DNA of 32,470 bases from Hyphomicrobiales bacterium. Its GTDB lineage: Bacteria; Pseudomonadota; Alphaproteobacteria; Rhizobiales; Rhizobiaceae. Below the pieces are notes generated by a model. It did not search any database. It saw only the letters and a list, made by a program, of their open reading frames with translations, and had not been told where the DNA came from. The stretch spans positions 1 to 32,470 of the forward strand of contig NVRK02000014.1 in assembly GCA_002400845.2 (NCBI GenBank). Reading direction: 5' to 3'. Below, one piece after another: positions 7,702-16,466 of the stretch; within the stretch, counting starts at the first letter, position 1, and the number at the start of each line of letters is the position of its first letter. A program made the position numbers and the translations under genes.

Positions 7702-9127
7702 TAATATTATCCTCCCAATACTGTTTGTAATAGTAGTCTACCCATTGATGACGGTAGCCTTATCTGAATTTCAACGTGGGCTTGAGCAAAGAAACTCGCC
7801 CTATACCCGCGTAATTTTACAGTTACAACTAACAGTCCTGCCTTCTCTTGCCATCTATATTGCACTTAGCAAAATTGCTGGCTTTGATGCAATGCATCAA
7901 GCAAATCTTGCAGACCTTAGTGCTGGCGTAATTTTAGCAAAAATTGTCCTCACCACCATGTGGATATTCTCGATAAATACCGTACTCACCGCCTTAAACG
8001 CATTCATTACACAGCCAAGACCTAACGCATCCTTCTTAGCTAACATTCCAGGGTTACTACTAGATCTATTGCGTTTGATGTTGGTTTTACTAGCAGCGGC
8101 GATAATTGTTTCAACAATCTGGGGCGCAGATTTACAAGGCGCATTGGTTGGCCTTGGTGTGGGCGGAATCGTTTTGGGTCTAGCATTGCAAGACACTCTA
8201 TCAGCCGTTTTTGCTGGACTTTCGATGGTTTCTACACGCACCTTTAAAGAAGGTGACTGGCTTTCAGTTGGAGAAACCCAAGGACAAATCACGGCTATGG
8301 ATTGGCGTTCAGTTACTCTAAAAACTGAGACAATGACGCTTGCAGTTGTTCCCAACTCAGCCTTAGCCCAAGCAACTTTCGTTGTTCTGTCATCTGAAAC
8401 TCAGCCCTTTGGTGAAGAAATCGAACTGATATATTCTTATGATGATGCACCTGAAAAAGTTATTGATATAATAATCCAGGTCGCCAATTCTATACCCGAT
8501 GTTATGCATACCCCAATATTGGAAGTAGAACTAATAGACTACATGGACCAAGGCATTAAATACGAATTGATGTTCTTTGTACCCGATCGCGGACTGGCTT
8601 GGAAAGTGCGCTCTGACTTTTTAAGAAAACTTTGGTACGCCTCAAATCGAGCAGGTTTAAAATTAGCTGGTTCGCAAAATAGATATTTTCAAACGACTGA
8701 AAAGCCCAAAGATGATTCAGCAAAATGCCTTCAGCAATTATTGGGAACTGGTATATTTGATACCGATATGGCAGGTCTTGATAAACTTGCTGACAGCGCT
8801 AAAATTATTGAATATGGATACCATGAAACGATAGAAAAATCGGGTTCAGTATCCACTTATATTTATTTTCCAATAGATGGTTCAATTGACATCATAGACA
8901 ACAATGAAAATATTCTTGATACGCTTAAAAACGGCAAAATTTTTATCACTCGTCAAACTTTAACCAGAGCCCCAAGAACTTTAAATTTGCGAAGTGGTGA
9001 TTTTGCTTCTGTAGTCGCATTGCCAATTAGCGCCCTACTCGAGATCACTTCTAATGATGTAACCATTGCAACCAGAATTGAGCGCTTGATTGAATTAACT
9101 CAAATTAGTTTAAAATCTAAACTTTAG
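7694..9127 (+). CDS. MscS-family channel with C-terminal cyclic-nucleotide-binding-like domain (bCNG type)
   Basis: 477 aa. There are about four N-terminal TM helices. The MscS pore-lining helix is at about 149-178 (glycine/alanine rich, GALVGLGVGGIVLGLALQD), followed by the MscS beta domain (FKEGDWLSVGETQGQITAMDWR and the VVPNSALA signature at about 218-225). A C-terminal region at about 346-466 has cNMP-binding-domain architecture: LLGTGIF, LADSAKIIEYGYHETI and a beta segment YFPIDGSIDI. This matches bacterial cyclic-nucleotide-gated MscS-like channels. The phosphate-binding cassette at about 414-434 is hard to recognise and lacks the usual conserved Glu, so ligand binding may be altered or lost. 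It overlaps the upstream receptor gene by 8 bp, which suggests the receptor controls the channel. Confidence 0.88.
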   Translation: MDNNIILPILFVIVVYPLMTVALSEFQRGLEQRNSPYTRVILQLQLTVLPSLAIYIALSKIAGFDAMHQANLADLSAGVILAKIVLTTMWIFSINTVLTALNAFITQPRPNASFLANIPGLLLDLLRLMLVLLAAAIIVSTIWGADLQGALVGLGVGGIVLGLALQDTLSAVFAGLSMVSTRTFKEGDWLSVGETQGQITAMDWRSVTLKTETMTLAVVPNSALAQATFVVLSSETQPFGEEIELIYSYDDAPEKVIDIIIQVANSIPDVMHTPILEVELIDYMDQGIKYELMFFVPDRGLAWKVRSDFLRKLWYASNRAGLKLAGSQNRYFQTTEKPKDDSAKCLQQLLGTGIFDTDMAGLDKLADSAKIIEYGYHETIEKSGSVSTYIYFPIDGSIDIIDNNENILDTLKNGKIFITRQTLTRAPRTLNLRSGDFASVVALPISALLEITSNDVTIATRIERLIELTQISLKSKL

Positions 9128-9215
9128 ATTTCAACCCATCACACATGCTAGATCTGTCACTCACTGTAACTGCCCAGATTGAAATCTTGATGATGTGCGA
9201 TCCTTAATTAGGCAC

Positions 9216-10457
9216 TTAATGCCATTTAGAGCGCATATGCCTTAGCCCAAGAATTACCAAGCCAAACACAATTGGAATTGATAACGCGGTCATCATGCCA
9301 TGACTAATCGGAACAATCTCTTCTTTGGCAAACACCTTCAAGAAATACGACACCAAGCCAACAGCATAATAGGTAATGGCAATTGCAGACAGGCCTTCAA
9401 CCGTTTGCGATATCTTAACCTGTTGATCGTGACGCTCACTCATTGAACGCAATATATCTTGATTATCTTTACCGACATTCAGTTCGATACGTGTACGCAA
9501 TAATGCAAATACACGAGCAACATCATCCACCAAATCTTGTTGGCGTTTGCCCATGCTTTCAATCGTATCTATCGCTGGCTTTAATCGTGAGCTCACAAAT
9601 GCACTCAGCATATGCAGCCCACCAATTTTTTTTTCATCAAACCAATCGATCCGTTGTTCAACTAAATCAAAATACGCTCTACTGGCAGAATAACGGAACC
9701 TACTGCCAGACTGCATATGATTAGCCTTATTAGACAATGCACAAAGCTCTTTAAAAACAGCTTCACTTTTCTCGCCTTCGCCATGAGCAACAGTGTTCAT
9801 ATTGGCAGAAATACTTTCTAATTTTTTTTCAAGTTTTGAAAGTTCAGTCGCTCGACTTCTTGCTAATGGAAGACCTTTCAAGGTCATAACACGGTACGTT
9901 TCAAGTTCGATTAATCGTTGAATTCTACGTCCTAAAGTAAACTCCTTGGCAGAACCCTTTAAAACAACAAAATCAATAAACCCAGCATCATCGGGGGCTA
10001 GTGTTGCACGAACCTCTCCCCCCTCGCGCAATCCGCCTCCATAAAACACAGACCAATCGCTAAAGATCTTTCTAAATTCTTTTTTGGTTGAAGCAACTTG
10101 CAACCAAATAGCAAGATTGATTTCCAACAGATCAAAATCAATTTTATTAGCCAACCGTACTAAAACATCTTCTTTAGAAAGGGTGTTTTCAACCAATAAA
10201 TAAAGTGAGATAAATTCGGTATGTAATTCATACTTAGCAACCCACCCGTCTAATTTTCCAATTACATGACGATAGCCAGAATCCTTCGCTTTGCTGTCTA
10301 TCAACATACGCACATGTTGTGCGGTGACTTGTGTGCAAGAGAACGCCAAATAAAATACGTTATGATTTTCAGGAATATCAAAAGGTGGGCGTGAATGCGC
10401 TTCACTCATTATCTCTTTATATTCTGCCTGAAATTGTAATTTTGGCATTTGGGTCAT
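9216..10457 (-). CDS. DUF3422 family membrane protein
   Basis: 413 aa, close to the family's usual length. A mostly soluble, partly coiled-coil N-terminal region (for example about 195-235 and 285-340) is followed by two TM helices near the C-terminus (about residues 355-377 and 388-405). HSRPPF near residue 21 and the C-terminal pattern are typical of DUF3422, a conserved proteobacterial membrane family of unknown function. A good Shine-Dalgarno (GGAGG) precedes the ATG. It converges with the MscS gene and diverges from the TauE/SafE gene. No function can be assigned. Confidence 0.8.
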   Translation of the reverse strand: MTQMPKLQFQAEYKEIMSEAHSRPPFDIPENHNVFYLAFSCTQVTAQHVRMLIDSKAKDSGYRHVIGKLDGWVAKYELHTEFISLYLLVENTLSKEDVLVRLANKIDFDLLEINLAIWLQVASTKKEFRKIFSDWSVFYGGGLREGGEVRATLAPDDAGFIDFVVLKGSAKEFTLGRRIQRLIELETYRVMTLKGLPLARSRATELSKLEKKLESISANMNTVAHGEGEKSEAVFKELCALSNKANHMQSGSRFRYSASRAYFDLVEQRIDWFDEKKIGGLHMLSAFVSSRLKPAIDTIESMGKRQQDLVDDVARVFALLRTRIELNVGKDNQDILRSMSERHDQQVKISQTVEGLSAIAITYYAVGLVSYFLKVFAKEEIVPISHGMMTALSIPIVFGLVILGLRHMRSKWH

Positions 10458-10665
10458 ATTAACCAGCCTCCAAAGCTGCTTTTACATATTTGTTACAAAG
10501 TAGAGTAAAAGCATTTGCAAATACAACCACAAAAAACAAACGTCCAATTGCCGCATGCGATTTTATATGTAGACTTATGTCTCAATATTAAAAATGCTGG
10601 CGCCCTATATTCATGTTTACTAATAAAGTAGACGGTAAGAAGAAAATAACGAAAGAACACACATA

Positions 10666-11484
10666 ATGATTGATTATGGTTCGACTGGTTTTTTAATAGC
10701 GCTTGCAATTGGCCTTTTAGCAACAGGTGCAATAGCAGGCATATTGGCTGGATTACTAGGCGTTGGCGGCGGCATTGTTATTGTACCAGTGCTTTTTTAT
10801 CTGTTTGATTATTTGCAAATTCCAAAAAGCATATCCATGCATTTAGCAGTTGCAACATCCCTTGCAACCATCATTCCAACTTCTATTTCGTCATCACGAA
10901 GCCATTATAAAAAAGGCGCACTTGATGTTGATCTTTTAAAATTTTGGGCGCCGTTTATTTTTATAGGTGCAGGATTAGGCGGATATTTATCACGCTATAT
11001 TAAAAGCGACGAGTTAACCATTTTGTTTGGCATCATCGCCCTTGTCGTTTCAATCAACATGGCGAACCCAAAGAAGCTTGTGATTTTGAATCAGCTCCCA
11101 AAATCCAAAACCATAAATGGAGTCATTGGCGCAACCATTGGCTTTTTATCATCGCTCATGGGCATAGGCGGTGGAACGCTGTCTGTTCCTACTCTCACAC
11201 TATTCTCGTATCCTGTTCACAGGGCCGTTGGAACAGCATCCGCATTTGGATTAGTAATAGCTATTCCAGCGGTGATTGGTTTTGTACTGGCAGGAATAGG
11301 CGTTGCAGATAGGCCTCCCTTTTCATTTGGATATGTAAACTTAATCGCAATGGTCTTGATATTTTCAATGACAATATTTACCGCGCCAATCGGGGCAAAA
11401 ATCGCTCATATGATAAATGCGAAATCGCTCAAATTAGCGTTTGCAATCTTTCTATTCATCACTGCATTAAGAATGCTACTTTAA
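10666..11484 (+). CDS. TauE/SafE family sulfite/organosulfonate exporter-like permease
   Basis: 272 aa polytopic protein with the internal duplication of the family. The two repeats carry LGVGGGIVIVPVL near residue 35 and MGIGGGTLSVPTL near residue 170, each starting a four-TM half. It probably exports a small anion such as sulfite or a sulfonate, or another organic acid; the substrate cannot be told from sequence. It stands alone, 12 bp from the convergent pcaB stop, with no sulfur metabolism gene nearby. Its location next to the aromatic cluster is not enough to link it to that pathway. Confidence 0.83.
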   Translation: MIDYGSTGFLIALAIGLLATGAIAGILAGLLGVGGGIVIVPVLFYLFDYLQIPKSISMHLAVATSLATIIPTSISSSRSHYKKGALDVDLLKFWAPFIFIGAGLGGYLSRYIKSDELTILFGIIALVVSINMANPKKLVILNQLPKSKTINGVIGATIGFLSSLMGIGGGTLSVPTLTLFSYPVHRAVGTASAFGLVIAIPAVIGFVLAGIGVADRPPFSFGYVNLIAMVLIFSMTIFTAPIGAKIAHMINAKSLKLAFAIFLFITALRMLL

Positions 11485-11496
11485 AAATACCGAAAA

Positions 11497-12549
11497 TTAT
11501 TCAGAGCCTTTAATATCCGCCACTTTTGAAAGCAATTCTTCTGCTGCGCTTAAGGCCGCGCCAGTGGTGATTGTCATTTGTGGCAAAGTTAACCACTCTA
11601 ACATCCAAGCAGAACCAGAGCGCTCTTGCTCATGCACCAATGCATTGTGCAATATAGCAACCTGTCCAGCATTGTACCTAGCCAATGTGACAAGTAATTC
11701 TGCGAGGACTGGATTTTTCTTATGAGGCATAGCAGAAGAACCGCCGCCGCCAGCAAGTGTAATTTCATCAATGCCTTGCTGTGCCATTAAAACAATGTCC
11801 AGGCCAATTTTACCAAGCGATCCAGTAATCATAGAAAGCACATTGCCAAATTCAACCACACCATCGCGCACACTATGCCAGCATAAAGTTGGAGCCATCA
11901 ATTCAAGTTCGCTAGCCATGTGGTTAGCGATTAAGACAGCATCTTCACCAAGTGCAGAATTATCGCCCGTAGCACCACCCAATTGTAAAACAGAAATTTC
12001 ATCAACTGCTTTTTCAAGTCGTGATAGCTGATTAGTAATGCCTGCTTTCCAAGACTTAATTCTATGACTGGCTAAAATAGGATTTGCCGCTTGCATACGG
12101 GTTCGGCCCATAATTGTTGCATTACCAAATTTTGCATCCAGCTCTTCAAGCAATACAATAACGCTATGCAATCGTTCACTGATTATGTTCGCAATTTGTC
12201 GAAGCGTTAAAACCAGCGCAGTGTCCAACGCATCTTGAGAAGTGCTGCCTGTATGAATTGCCAAAGGCTCACTTAAGCCATTCTTTAATTGCTTGACCAA
12301 TGATGGAATTAACAGACCATCGCGTCTTACACCAATAGCAAGTTCTGCATAATCTGGTTGAAAATTTTGCATTTTCAAAACGGCTGTCTGCGCTGCGTCA
12401 TCGCTAATGCGCCCTGCTTTCAACAAAGCATCTGTAAACGCAATTTCAAAATCTATGACAAAGCCAAGCTGACTATCATTGCTCCAAAGCGCAGAAATTT
12501 CAGCATCGTCAAATAACGAATTGTTTAAGCTGTTGATTGAGTTGGTCAT
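11497..12549 (-). CDS. pcaB: 3-carboxy-cis,cis-muconate cycloisomerase
   Basis: 350 aa, fumarase/aspartase superfamily, similar in length to other alphaproteobacterial PcaB. The superfamily signature GGGGSSAMPHKKNP lies at about residues 260-280, and GSTSQDALDT (about 140) matches the substrate-binding loop. It lactonises 3-carboxy-muconate, the PcaHG product, to 4-carboxymuconolactone. It is the last gene of the pob/pca operon, with its ATG directly abutting the pcaD stop. Confidence 0.93.
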   Translation of the reverse strand: MTNSINSLNNSLFDDAEISALWSNDSQLGFVIDFEIAFTDALLKAGRISDDAAQTAVLKMQNFQPDYAELAIGVRRDGLLIPSLVKQLKNGLSEPLAIHTGSTSQDALDTALVLTLRQIANIISERLHSVIVLLEELDAKFGNATIMGRTRMQAANPILASHRIKSWKAGITNQLSRLEKAVDEISVLQLGGATGDNSALGEDAVLIANHMASELELMAPTLCWHSVRDGVVEFGNVLSMITGSLGKIGLDIVLMAQQGIDEITLAGGGGSSAMPHKKNPVLAELLVTLARYNAGQVAILHNALVHEQERSGSAWMLEWLTLPQMTITTGAALSAAEELLSKVADIKGSE

Positions 12550-13359
12550 TTAAAAAGCTTCCAAATCTTTAAGCGCATCAACTATTTTTTGCGGTGCTTC
12601 AATGCATGGCAAATGCCCCACATCAGATAATACGCGAAATTGTGAATTTGGTAAAGCATTGGCAAGTTTTTCAACGACATCTGGTGTTGTACCAAGATCA
12701 TCAGACCCAGCGATACAAATTGATGGCTGAGTAATTTTTGAACATTGTTCTTCAAAATTTGCATCACGTATTGCTTCGCAAACCCTTGCATAGCCTTCTG
12801 CATGGGTGCGTACTAACATTGCTTTATAGCCTAGATAATCGGATGGTTTTTCACTGATAAACTTTTTAGAAAACCAGCGTTCCAATATCATATCGCTCAT
12901 TGGTTCAATGCCAGTGTCGCGCACCGCGCCAATACGAGGGTTCCAATTATCAACCGTGCCCATTTTATAACTCGTATTGCTAAATACAGCTGCACGAATT
13001 AAATCTGGCCTGCTAGCACTAAGAGATTGCGCAATCATACCGCCAACAGAAACGCCGCATATGGTTGCATCTTTAATCTTAAAGTGATCCATCAATGCAG
13101 CCATATCACCAGCAAGTTGTTCAATACTTGTTAGGCCAGTTTGATCTAAAATTTCACTCAGGCCATGCCCTCTTTTATCAAAACACAAAACAGGAATATT
13201 GGCCGGCAATAGATCAATCACCCCGTCCCAAATTCTAAAATCTGTTCCAAGAGAATTGGCAAAAACAATTGGCTTTATACCTGCTTCACCTTCGCGAAAA
13301 CGATAGTGAAGTACAAGCGCATCACCATTATTGTTATCTATTTTTAAAAACTGTGACAC
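12550..13359 (-). CDS. pcaD: 3-oxoadipate enol-lactonase
   Basis: 269 aa alpha/beta hydrolase. The nucleophile elbow GVSVGGM places the catalytic serine at residue 104, and the catalytic His lies in DVGHLPCIEAP near the C-terminus. FANSLGTDFRIWD near residue 35 is the oxyanion region typical of PcaD. It hydrolyses beta-ketoadipate enol-lactone to beta-ketoadipate. It lies between pcaG (24 bp upstream) and pcaB (no gap). Confidence 0.93.
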   Translation of the reverse strand: MSQFLKIDNNNGDALVLHYRFREGEAGIKPIVFANSLGTDFRIWDGVIDLLPANIPVLCFDKRGHGLSEILDQTGLTSIEQLAGDMAALMDHFKIKDATICGVSVGGMIAQSLSASRPDLIRAAVFSNTSYKMGTVDNWNPRIGAVRDTGIEPMSDMILERWFSKKFISEKPSDYLGYKAMLVRTHAEGYARVCEAIRDANFEEQCSKITQPSICIAGSDDLGTTPDVVEKLANALPNSQFRVLSDVGHLPCIEAPQKIVDALKDLEAF

Positions 13360-13383
13360 ATTAAATCCTGACAGAAAAACTAT

Positions 13384-13980
13384 TTATATATCGAAAAACA
13401 CAGTCTCGTCTTCGCCCTCTAAGCTACCTTGTAAGCGAATATCAAACTTGTATCCACCCTCAACCCTTTTGGCTATTAAAGTAAACTGGCGCTCTTTTGG
13501 AACATGTTTCCAAACCATATCTTTTTCATCAAGATTATCTTCAAAATAAATTCTTGTGTTCAAGCCAATATTAATACCGCGCGCAACAATCCATAAATTG
13601 ATATATGGTGAATTACCATCAACACTTCCTGGCATAATGGTTTCAAGCTTAAACTCACCCGTTTCTAAATCGGTAGGCATACGGCGCCAAATACCATTTT
13701 TAAGATCGCCTGCACTATTCGCTTGCCAGCTTTCAATCATAATGTCTTTGGCAATTGCACCATCGCCATCATAGACAAAACCTTTGATCGTGATTTTATC
13801 ACCATCTGGCAAAGCGCCATTAATTGTTAAGTCTTTTGGATAAACACCATTCACCCCAACAAAATTTGGCAGACAGCCTATGTGAACATAAGGCCCTGCC
13901 GTTTGTGATGGACTTTCTTTAATGGGAAAGTCTAAATTACTTTGCGCTTCTGCATTACGCAATGAACGAAAATCAACCAT
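13384..13980 (-). CDS. pcaG: Protocatechuate 3,4-dioxygenase alpha subunit
   Basis: 198 aa from the ATG at 13978-13980. A longer reading that starts at 14052 inside pcaH is rejected because homology begins at MVDFRSL and the family is about 200 aa. SPSQTAGPYVHIG near the N-terminus is the alpha-subunit signature. The subunit lacks the iron-ligand set, as expected, because iron sits in PcaH. Together with PcaH it cleaves protocatechuate by intradiol addition of oxygen to 3-carboxy-cis,cis-muconate. Its start lies 10 bp after the pcaH stop. Confidence 0.93.
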   Translation of the reverse strand: MVDFRSLRNAEAQSNLDFPIKESPSQTAGPYVHIGCLPNFVGVNGVYPKDLTINGALPDGDKITIKGFVYDGDGAIAKDIMIESWQANSAGDLKNGIWRRMPTDLETGEFKLETIMPGSVDGNSPYINLWIVARGINIGLNTRIYFEDNLDEKDMVWKHVPKERQFTLIAKRVEGGYKFDIRLQGSLEGEDETVFFDI

Positions 13981-13990
13981 TATAGTATCC

Positions 13991-14722
13991 CTAATTGCCT
14001 TCTGGCTTGTTTTCAAAATAAGTACTGTTTGTACCGCGAATTGCGATATCAAAACGGTAAGCCAAAATGTCTAACGGCTTAGAATTAGACATATCCAAAC
14101 GCGCTGTTAATTGGTCTACAGCACGTGGATCGCCAATCGTGTGAACAATGGGACAAATTTGAATATGTGGATCACCTTCAAAATACATCTGAGAAATCAA
14201 ACGTTGAGAAAATCCTGAACCAAATATTGAAAAGTGAATATGAGCTGGACGCCAATCATTGCCCCCATTAGGCCACGGATATGGACCAGGCTTAATAGTG
14301 CGAAACGAATAATTGCCATCAGCATCACTTACACAGCGACCACAACCACCAAAATTTGAATCAAGTGGTGCTTGATAATTATCGTTCTTATGGCGATAGC
14401 GGCCACCCGCATTTGCTTGCCAAACTTCTACCAGTGTATTTGGTACAGCTCTGCCATTTTCATCCACAATTTTACCATGAACAATAATTTGCTCGCCAAT
14501 GGCTTTTTCACCAGATTGTGCAAAATTAACAATCATATCATTATCAAATTCGCCCAAAACATTTTGCCCAAAAGCCGGGCCAGTTTTATCCGCCATCATC
14601 TCAGGGACAACAACTAGTTTTTGCTTAGGAGAACGCAGAATTGTTGAGCGATATTCAGGAAAATCAGGCTCAGGATGCCAATCTCTGTCGCGCGGTGTAT
14701 ATCGAATATTAGTATTGGACAT
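13991..14722 (-). CDS. pcaH: Protocatechuate 3,4-dioxygenase beta subunit (iron-binding)
   Basis: 243 aa. The four non-heme Fe(III) ligands are visible: Y109 in GGRYRH, Y148 in GPYPW, and H161 and H163 in RPAHIHFSIFG. The N-terminal HPEPDFPEYRST pattern is typical of PcaH. It forms the catalytic subunit with PcaG. Its ATG overlaps the pcaC stop by one base (TAATG), so the two are translationally coupled. Confidence 0.95.
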   Translation of the reverse strand: MSNTNIRYTPRDRDWHPEPDFPEYRSTILRSPKQKLVVVPEMMADKTGPAFGQNVLGEFDNDMIVNFAQSGEKAIGEQIIVHGKIVDENGRAVPNTLVEVWQANAGGRYRHKNDNYQAPLDSNFGGCGRCVSDADGNYSFRTIKPGPYPWPNGGNDWRPAHIHFSIFGSGFSQRLISQMYFEGDPHIQICPIVHTIGDPRAVDQLTARLDMSNSKPLDILAYRFDIAIRGTNSTYFENKPEGN

Positions 14723-15120
14723 TATTTATTATCGCCTTTTTGTTCAGCTTTATCCATTTCTGCAAATGCTTCTTTTGCAATTTTTATAGCGTGGTTAGCA
14801 TGTGGAACGCCTGCATAAATTGCGACATGCAACAACGCCTCTTTAACATCTTCGCGGCTTGCCCCCGTTCTTACAGTTGCTTTTATATGCATCGCCATTT
14901 CTTCATAATGACCAAGCCCAGCCAATAATGCGATTGTTACCATTGAACGCTCGCGCTTAGACCAATGGTCACCCGACCAAACACGTCCCCAAGCACCATC
15001 TGTAATCATCGCTTGAAACTCGACATCAAAGTCGCTCTTATTCGCTTCAGCTTTATCGACATGGACATCGCCCAACACAGACCTACGTGTTGCCATTCCT
15101 TGTTCAGTTAATTTGCTCAT
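14722..15120 (-). CDS. pcaC: 4-carboxymuconolactone decarboxylase
   Basis: 132 aa AhpD-like fold, the usual single-domain PcaC size. The core DGAWGRVWSGDHWSKRERSM and the C-terminal EALLHVAIYAGVPHANHA match the carboxymuconolactone decarboxylase family; no CxxC peroxidase motif is present. It decarboxylates 4-carboxymuconolactone to the enol-lactone used by PcaD. It lies 22 bp after pobA and overlaps pcaH. Confidence 0.94.
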   Translation of the reverse strand: MSKLTEQGMATRRSVLGDVHVDKAEANKSDFDVEFQAMITDGAWGRVWSGDHWSKRERSMVTIALLAGLGHYEEMAMHIKATVRTGASREDVKEALLHVAIYAGVPHANHAIKIAKEAFAEMDKAEQKGDNK

Positions 15121-15142
15121 ACTTCACTCCAAGATTTATATA

Positions 15143-16327
15143 TTATTCTAGCGGAAGACCCACATAGTTTTCGGCAATATTTCGCTGTGCAGCTTCACTA
15201 TCTACGATATTATCAAATTCTGCACGCTGCATTTTTTTATCAAACCCACTAAAGTCATTAAACTGGTGTAGCATAGTAGACATAAACCACGAAAAGCGCT
15301 CCACTTTCCAAACGCGTTTTAAACACGTCTTAGAATAAGTTTCTAAATGGCTGTCATTGTTGTTTTTATAATCTTCAATCAACGCCCTTGATAACAGGCG
15401 AACATCTGCAACCGCTAAGTTAAGCCCCTTCGCACCAGTGGGTGGCACTATATGCGCGGCATCCCCTGCAAGAAATAAGTTCCCATACCGCATAGGCTCT
15501 GTAACAAAAGAACGAAGCGGCGCGATACTTTTTTCAAAACTATCACCAGTTTGTAAATTAGCAGCTGTTTCTGGCCCAATACGAATCGAAAGCTCTTCCC
15601 AAAAACGCTCATCTGACCAATCAACTACTTTGTCATTCAGCGAACATTGCACATAATAACGAGAACGTGTTTCTGACCGCATCGAACAAAGCGCAAAACC
15701 ACGACTATGGTTTGCATAAATTAATTCATGCGCAACAGGTGGTTTTTCAACCATAACACCCAGCCACCCAAATGGATAAATACGCTCAAAGGTTTTTTGT
15801 ATACTTGCAGGAAATGTTTTGCGCGACACGCCATGATACCCATCACAGCCAGCGATGTAATCGCACTCAATTTCAAAAACTTCACCATCTTTTTCATAAG
15901 TCACAGTGGGTCTTTTATCAGTTACATTTAGTGGCTGAACTTTTGTCGCAGAAAATACAATGTCGCAACCTTCAGCTAAACGTTTGCCAATTAGATCTTT
16001 GGTAATTTCGGTCTGACCATAAATCATAACCTGCTTGCCTGTTAAGCCTTCAAGATCAATACGATGCCGATCCCCATCAAAAGCAATATCAAATCCAGAA
16101 TGTGGAATGCCCTCTTTCATCATGCGCTCACCAACGCCTGCTTGTTGCAAAGCTTCAACACTGCCCCACTCAAGTACGCCAGCGCGTATACGAGATTCAA
16201 TACCCTCACGCGATTGACGGTCTAAGATAATACTATCAATGCCTTCATTATGTAAAAGTTGCGAAAGCAACAGACCAGAGGGGCCTGACCCTATTATGCA
16301 AACTTGTGTTGATTTTTTTAGTGTCAT
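15143..16327 (-). CDS. pobA: 4-hydroxybenzoate 3-monooxygenase
   Basis: 394 aa, exactly the length of known PobA. It is a group A flavoprotein monooxygenase, with FAD motif IIGSGPSGLLLSQLL at the N-terminus, the DG motif in GCDGYHGVSR, and the GD motif in LFLAGDAAHIVPPTGAKGLN. RYYVQC near residue 220 is the PobA substrate-pocket segment. It hydroxylates 4-hydroxybenzoate to protocatechuate with NAD(P)H, feeding PcaHG. It is the first gene of the pob/pca operon and is divergent from an AraC-type regulator. Confidence 0.95.
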   Translation of the reverse strand: MTLKKSTQVCIIGSGPSGLLLSQLLHNEGIDSIILDRQSREGIESRIRAGVLEWGSVEALQQAGVGERMMKEGIPHSGFDIAFDGDRHRIDLEGLTGKQVMIYGQTEITKDLIGKRLAEGCDIVFSATKVQPLNVTDKRPTVTYEKDGEVFEIECDYIAGCDGYHGVSRKTFPASIQKTFERIYPFGWLGVMVEKPPVAHELIYANHSRGFALCSMRSETRSRYYVQCSLNDKVVDWSDERFWEELSIRIGPETAANLQTGDSFEKSIAPLRSFVTEPMRYGNLFLAGDAAHIVPPTGAKGLNLAVADVRLLSRALIEDYKNNNDSHLETYSKTCLKRVWKVERFSWFMSTMLHQFNDFSGFDKKMQRAEFDNIVDSEAAQRNIAENYVGLPLE

Positions 16328-16466
16328 TTCATCTGCCTTTATTTTTCATAATTAAACAGCATGACAAAAATCAATTCAATGCAGATTGAGAACAATAATT
16401 TACACTTTACGATCATTATTTGCTTTATTTTATTGATTGTTTTATCACAATTGTACAATATCAGTC
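16328..16466. promoter_or_regulatory. Divergent pobA / regulator control region
   Basis: 139 bp AT-rich region between the two divergent start codons. It contains a short inverted repeat TCAAT-N4-ATTGA (16376-16389) and the 8 bp palindrome ACAATTGT (about 16447-16454) near the regulator's start. In PobR systems the regulator binds in this interval. Which element is the operator cannot be decided from one sequence. Confidence 0.4.

Noticed and set aside
7897-8355. 152-codon minus-strand ORF
   Set aside because: It is antisense to the MscS pore region, with low-complexity Ser/Thr/Pro/Ala composition typical of a shadow frame.
9126-9187. Inverted repeat AGATTTCAA / TTGAAATCT after the MscS gene
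   Set aside because: A 9 bp AT-rich stem with a 44 nt loop and no T-run is too weak to call a terminator.
10513-10522. Palindrome ATTTGCAAAT between the DUF3422 and TauE/SafE genes
   Set aside because: It is short and AT-rich and easily arises by chance; no regulator or promoter geometry supports it.
13981-14052. N-terminal extension of pcaG into pcaH
   Set aside because: It overlaps the pcaH C-terminus, and the added residues do not resemble PcaG proteins.
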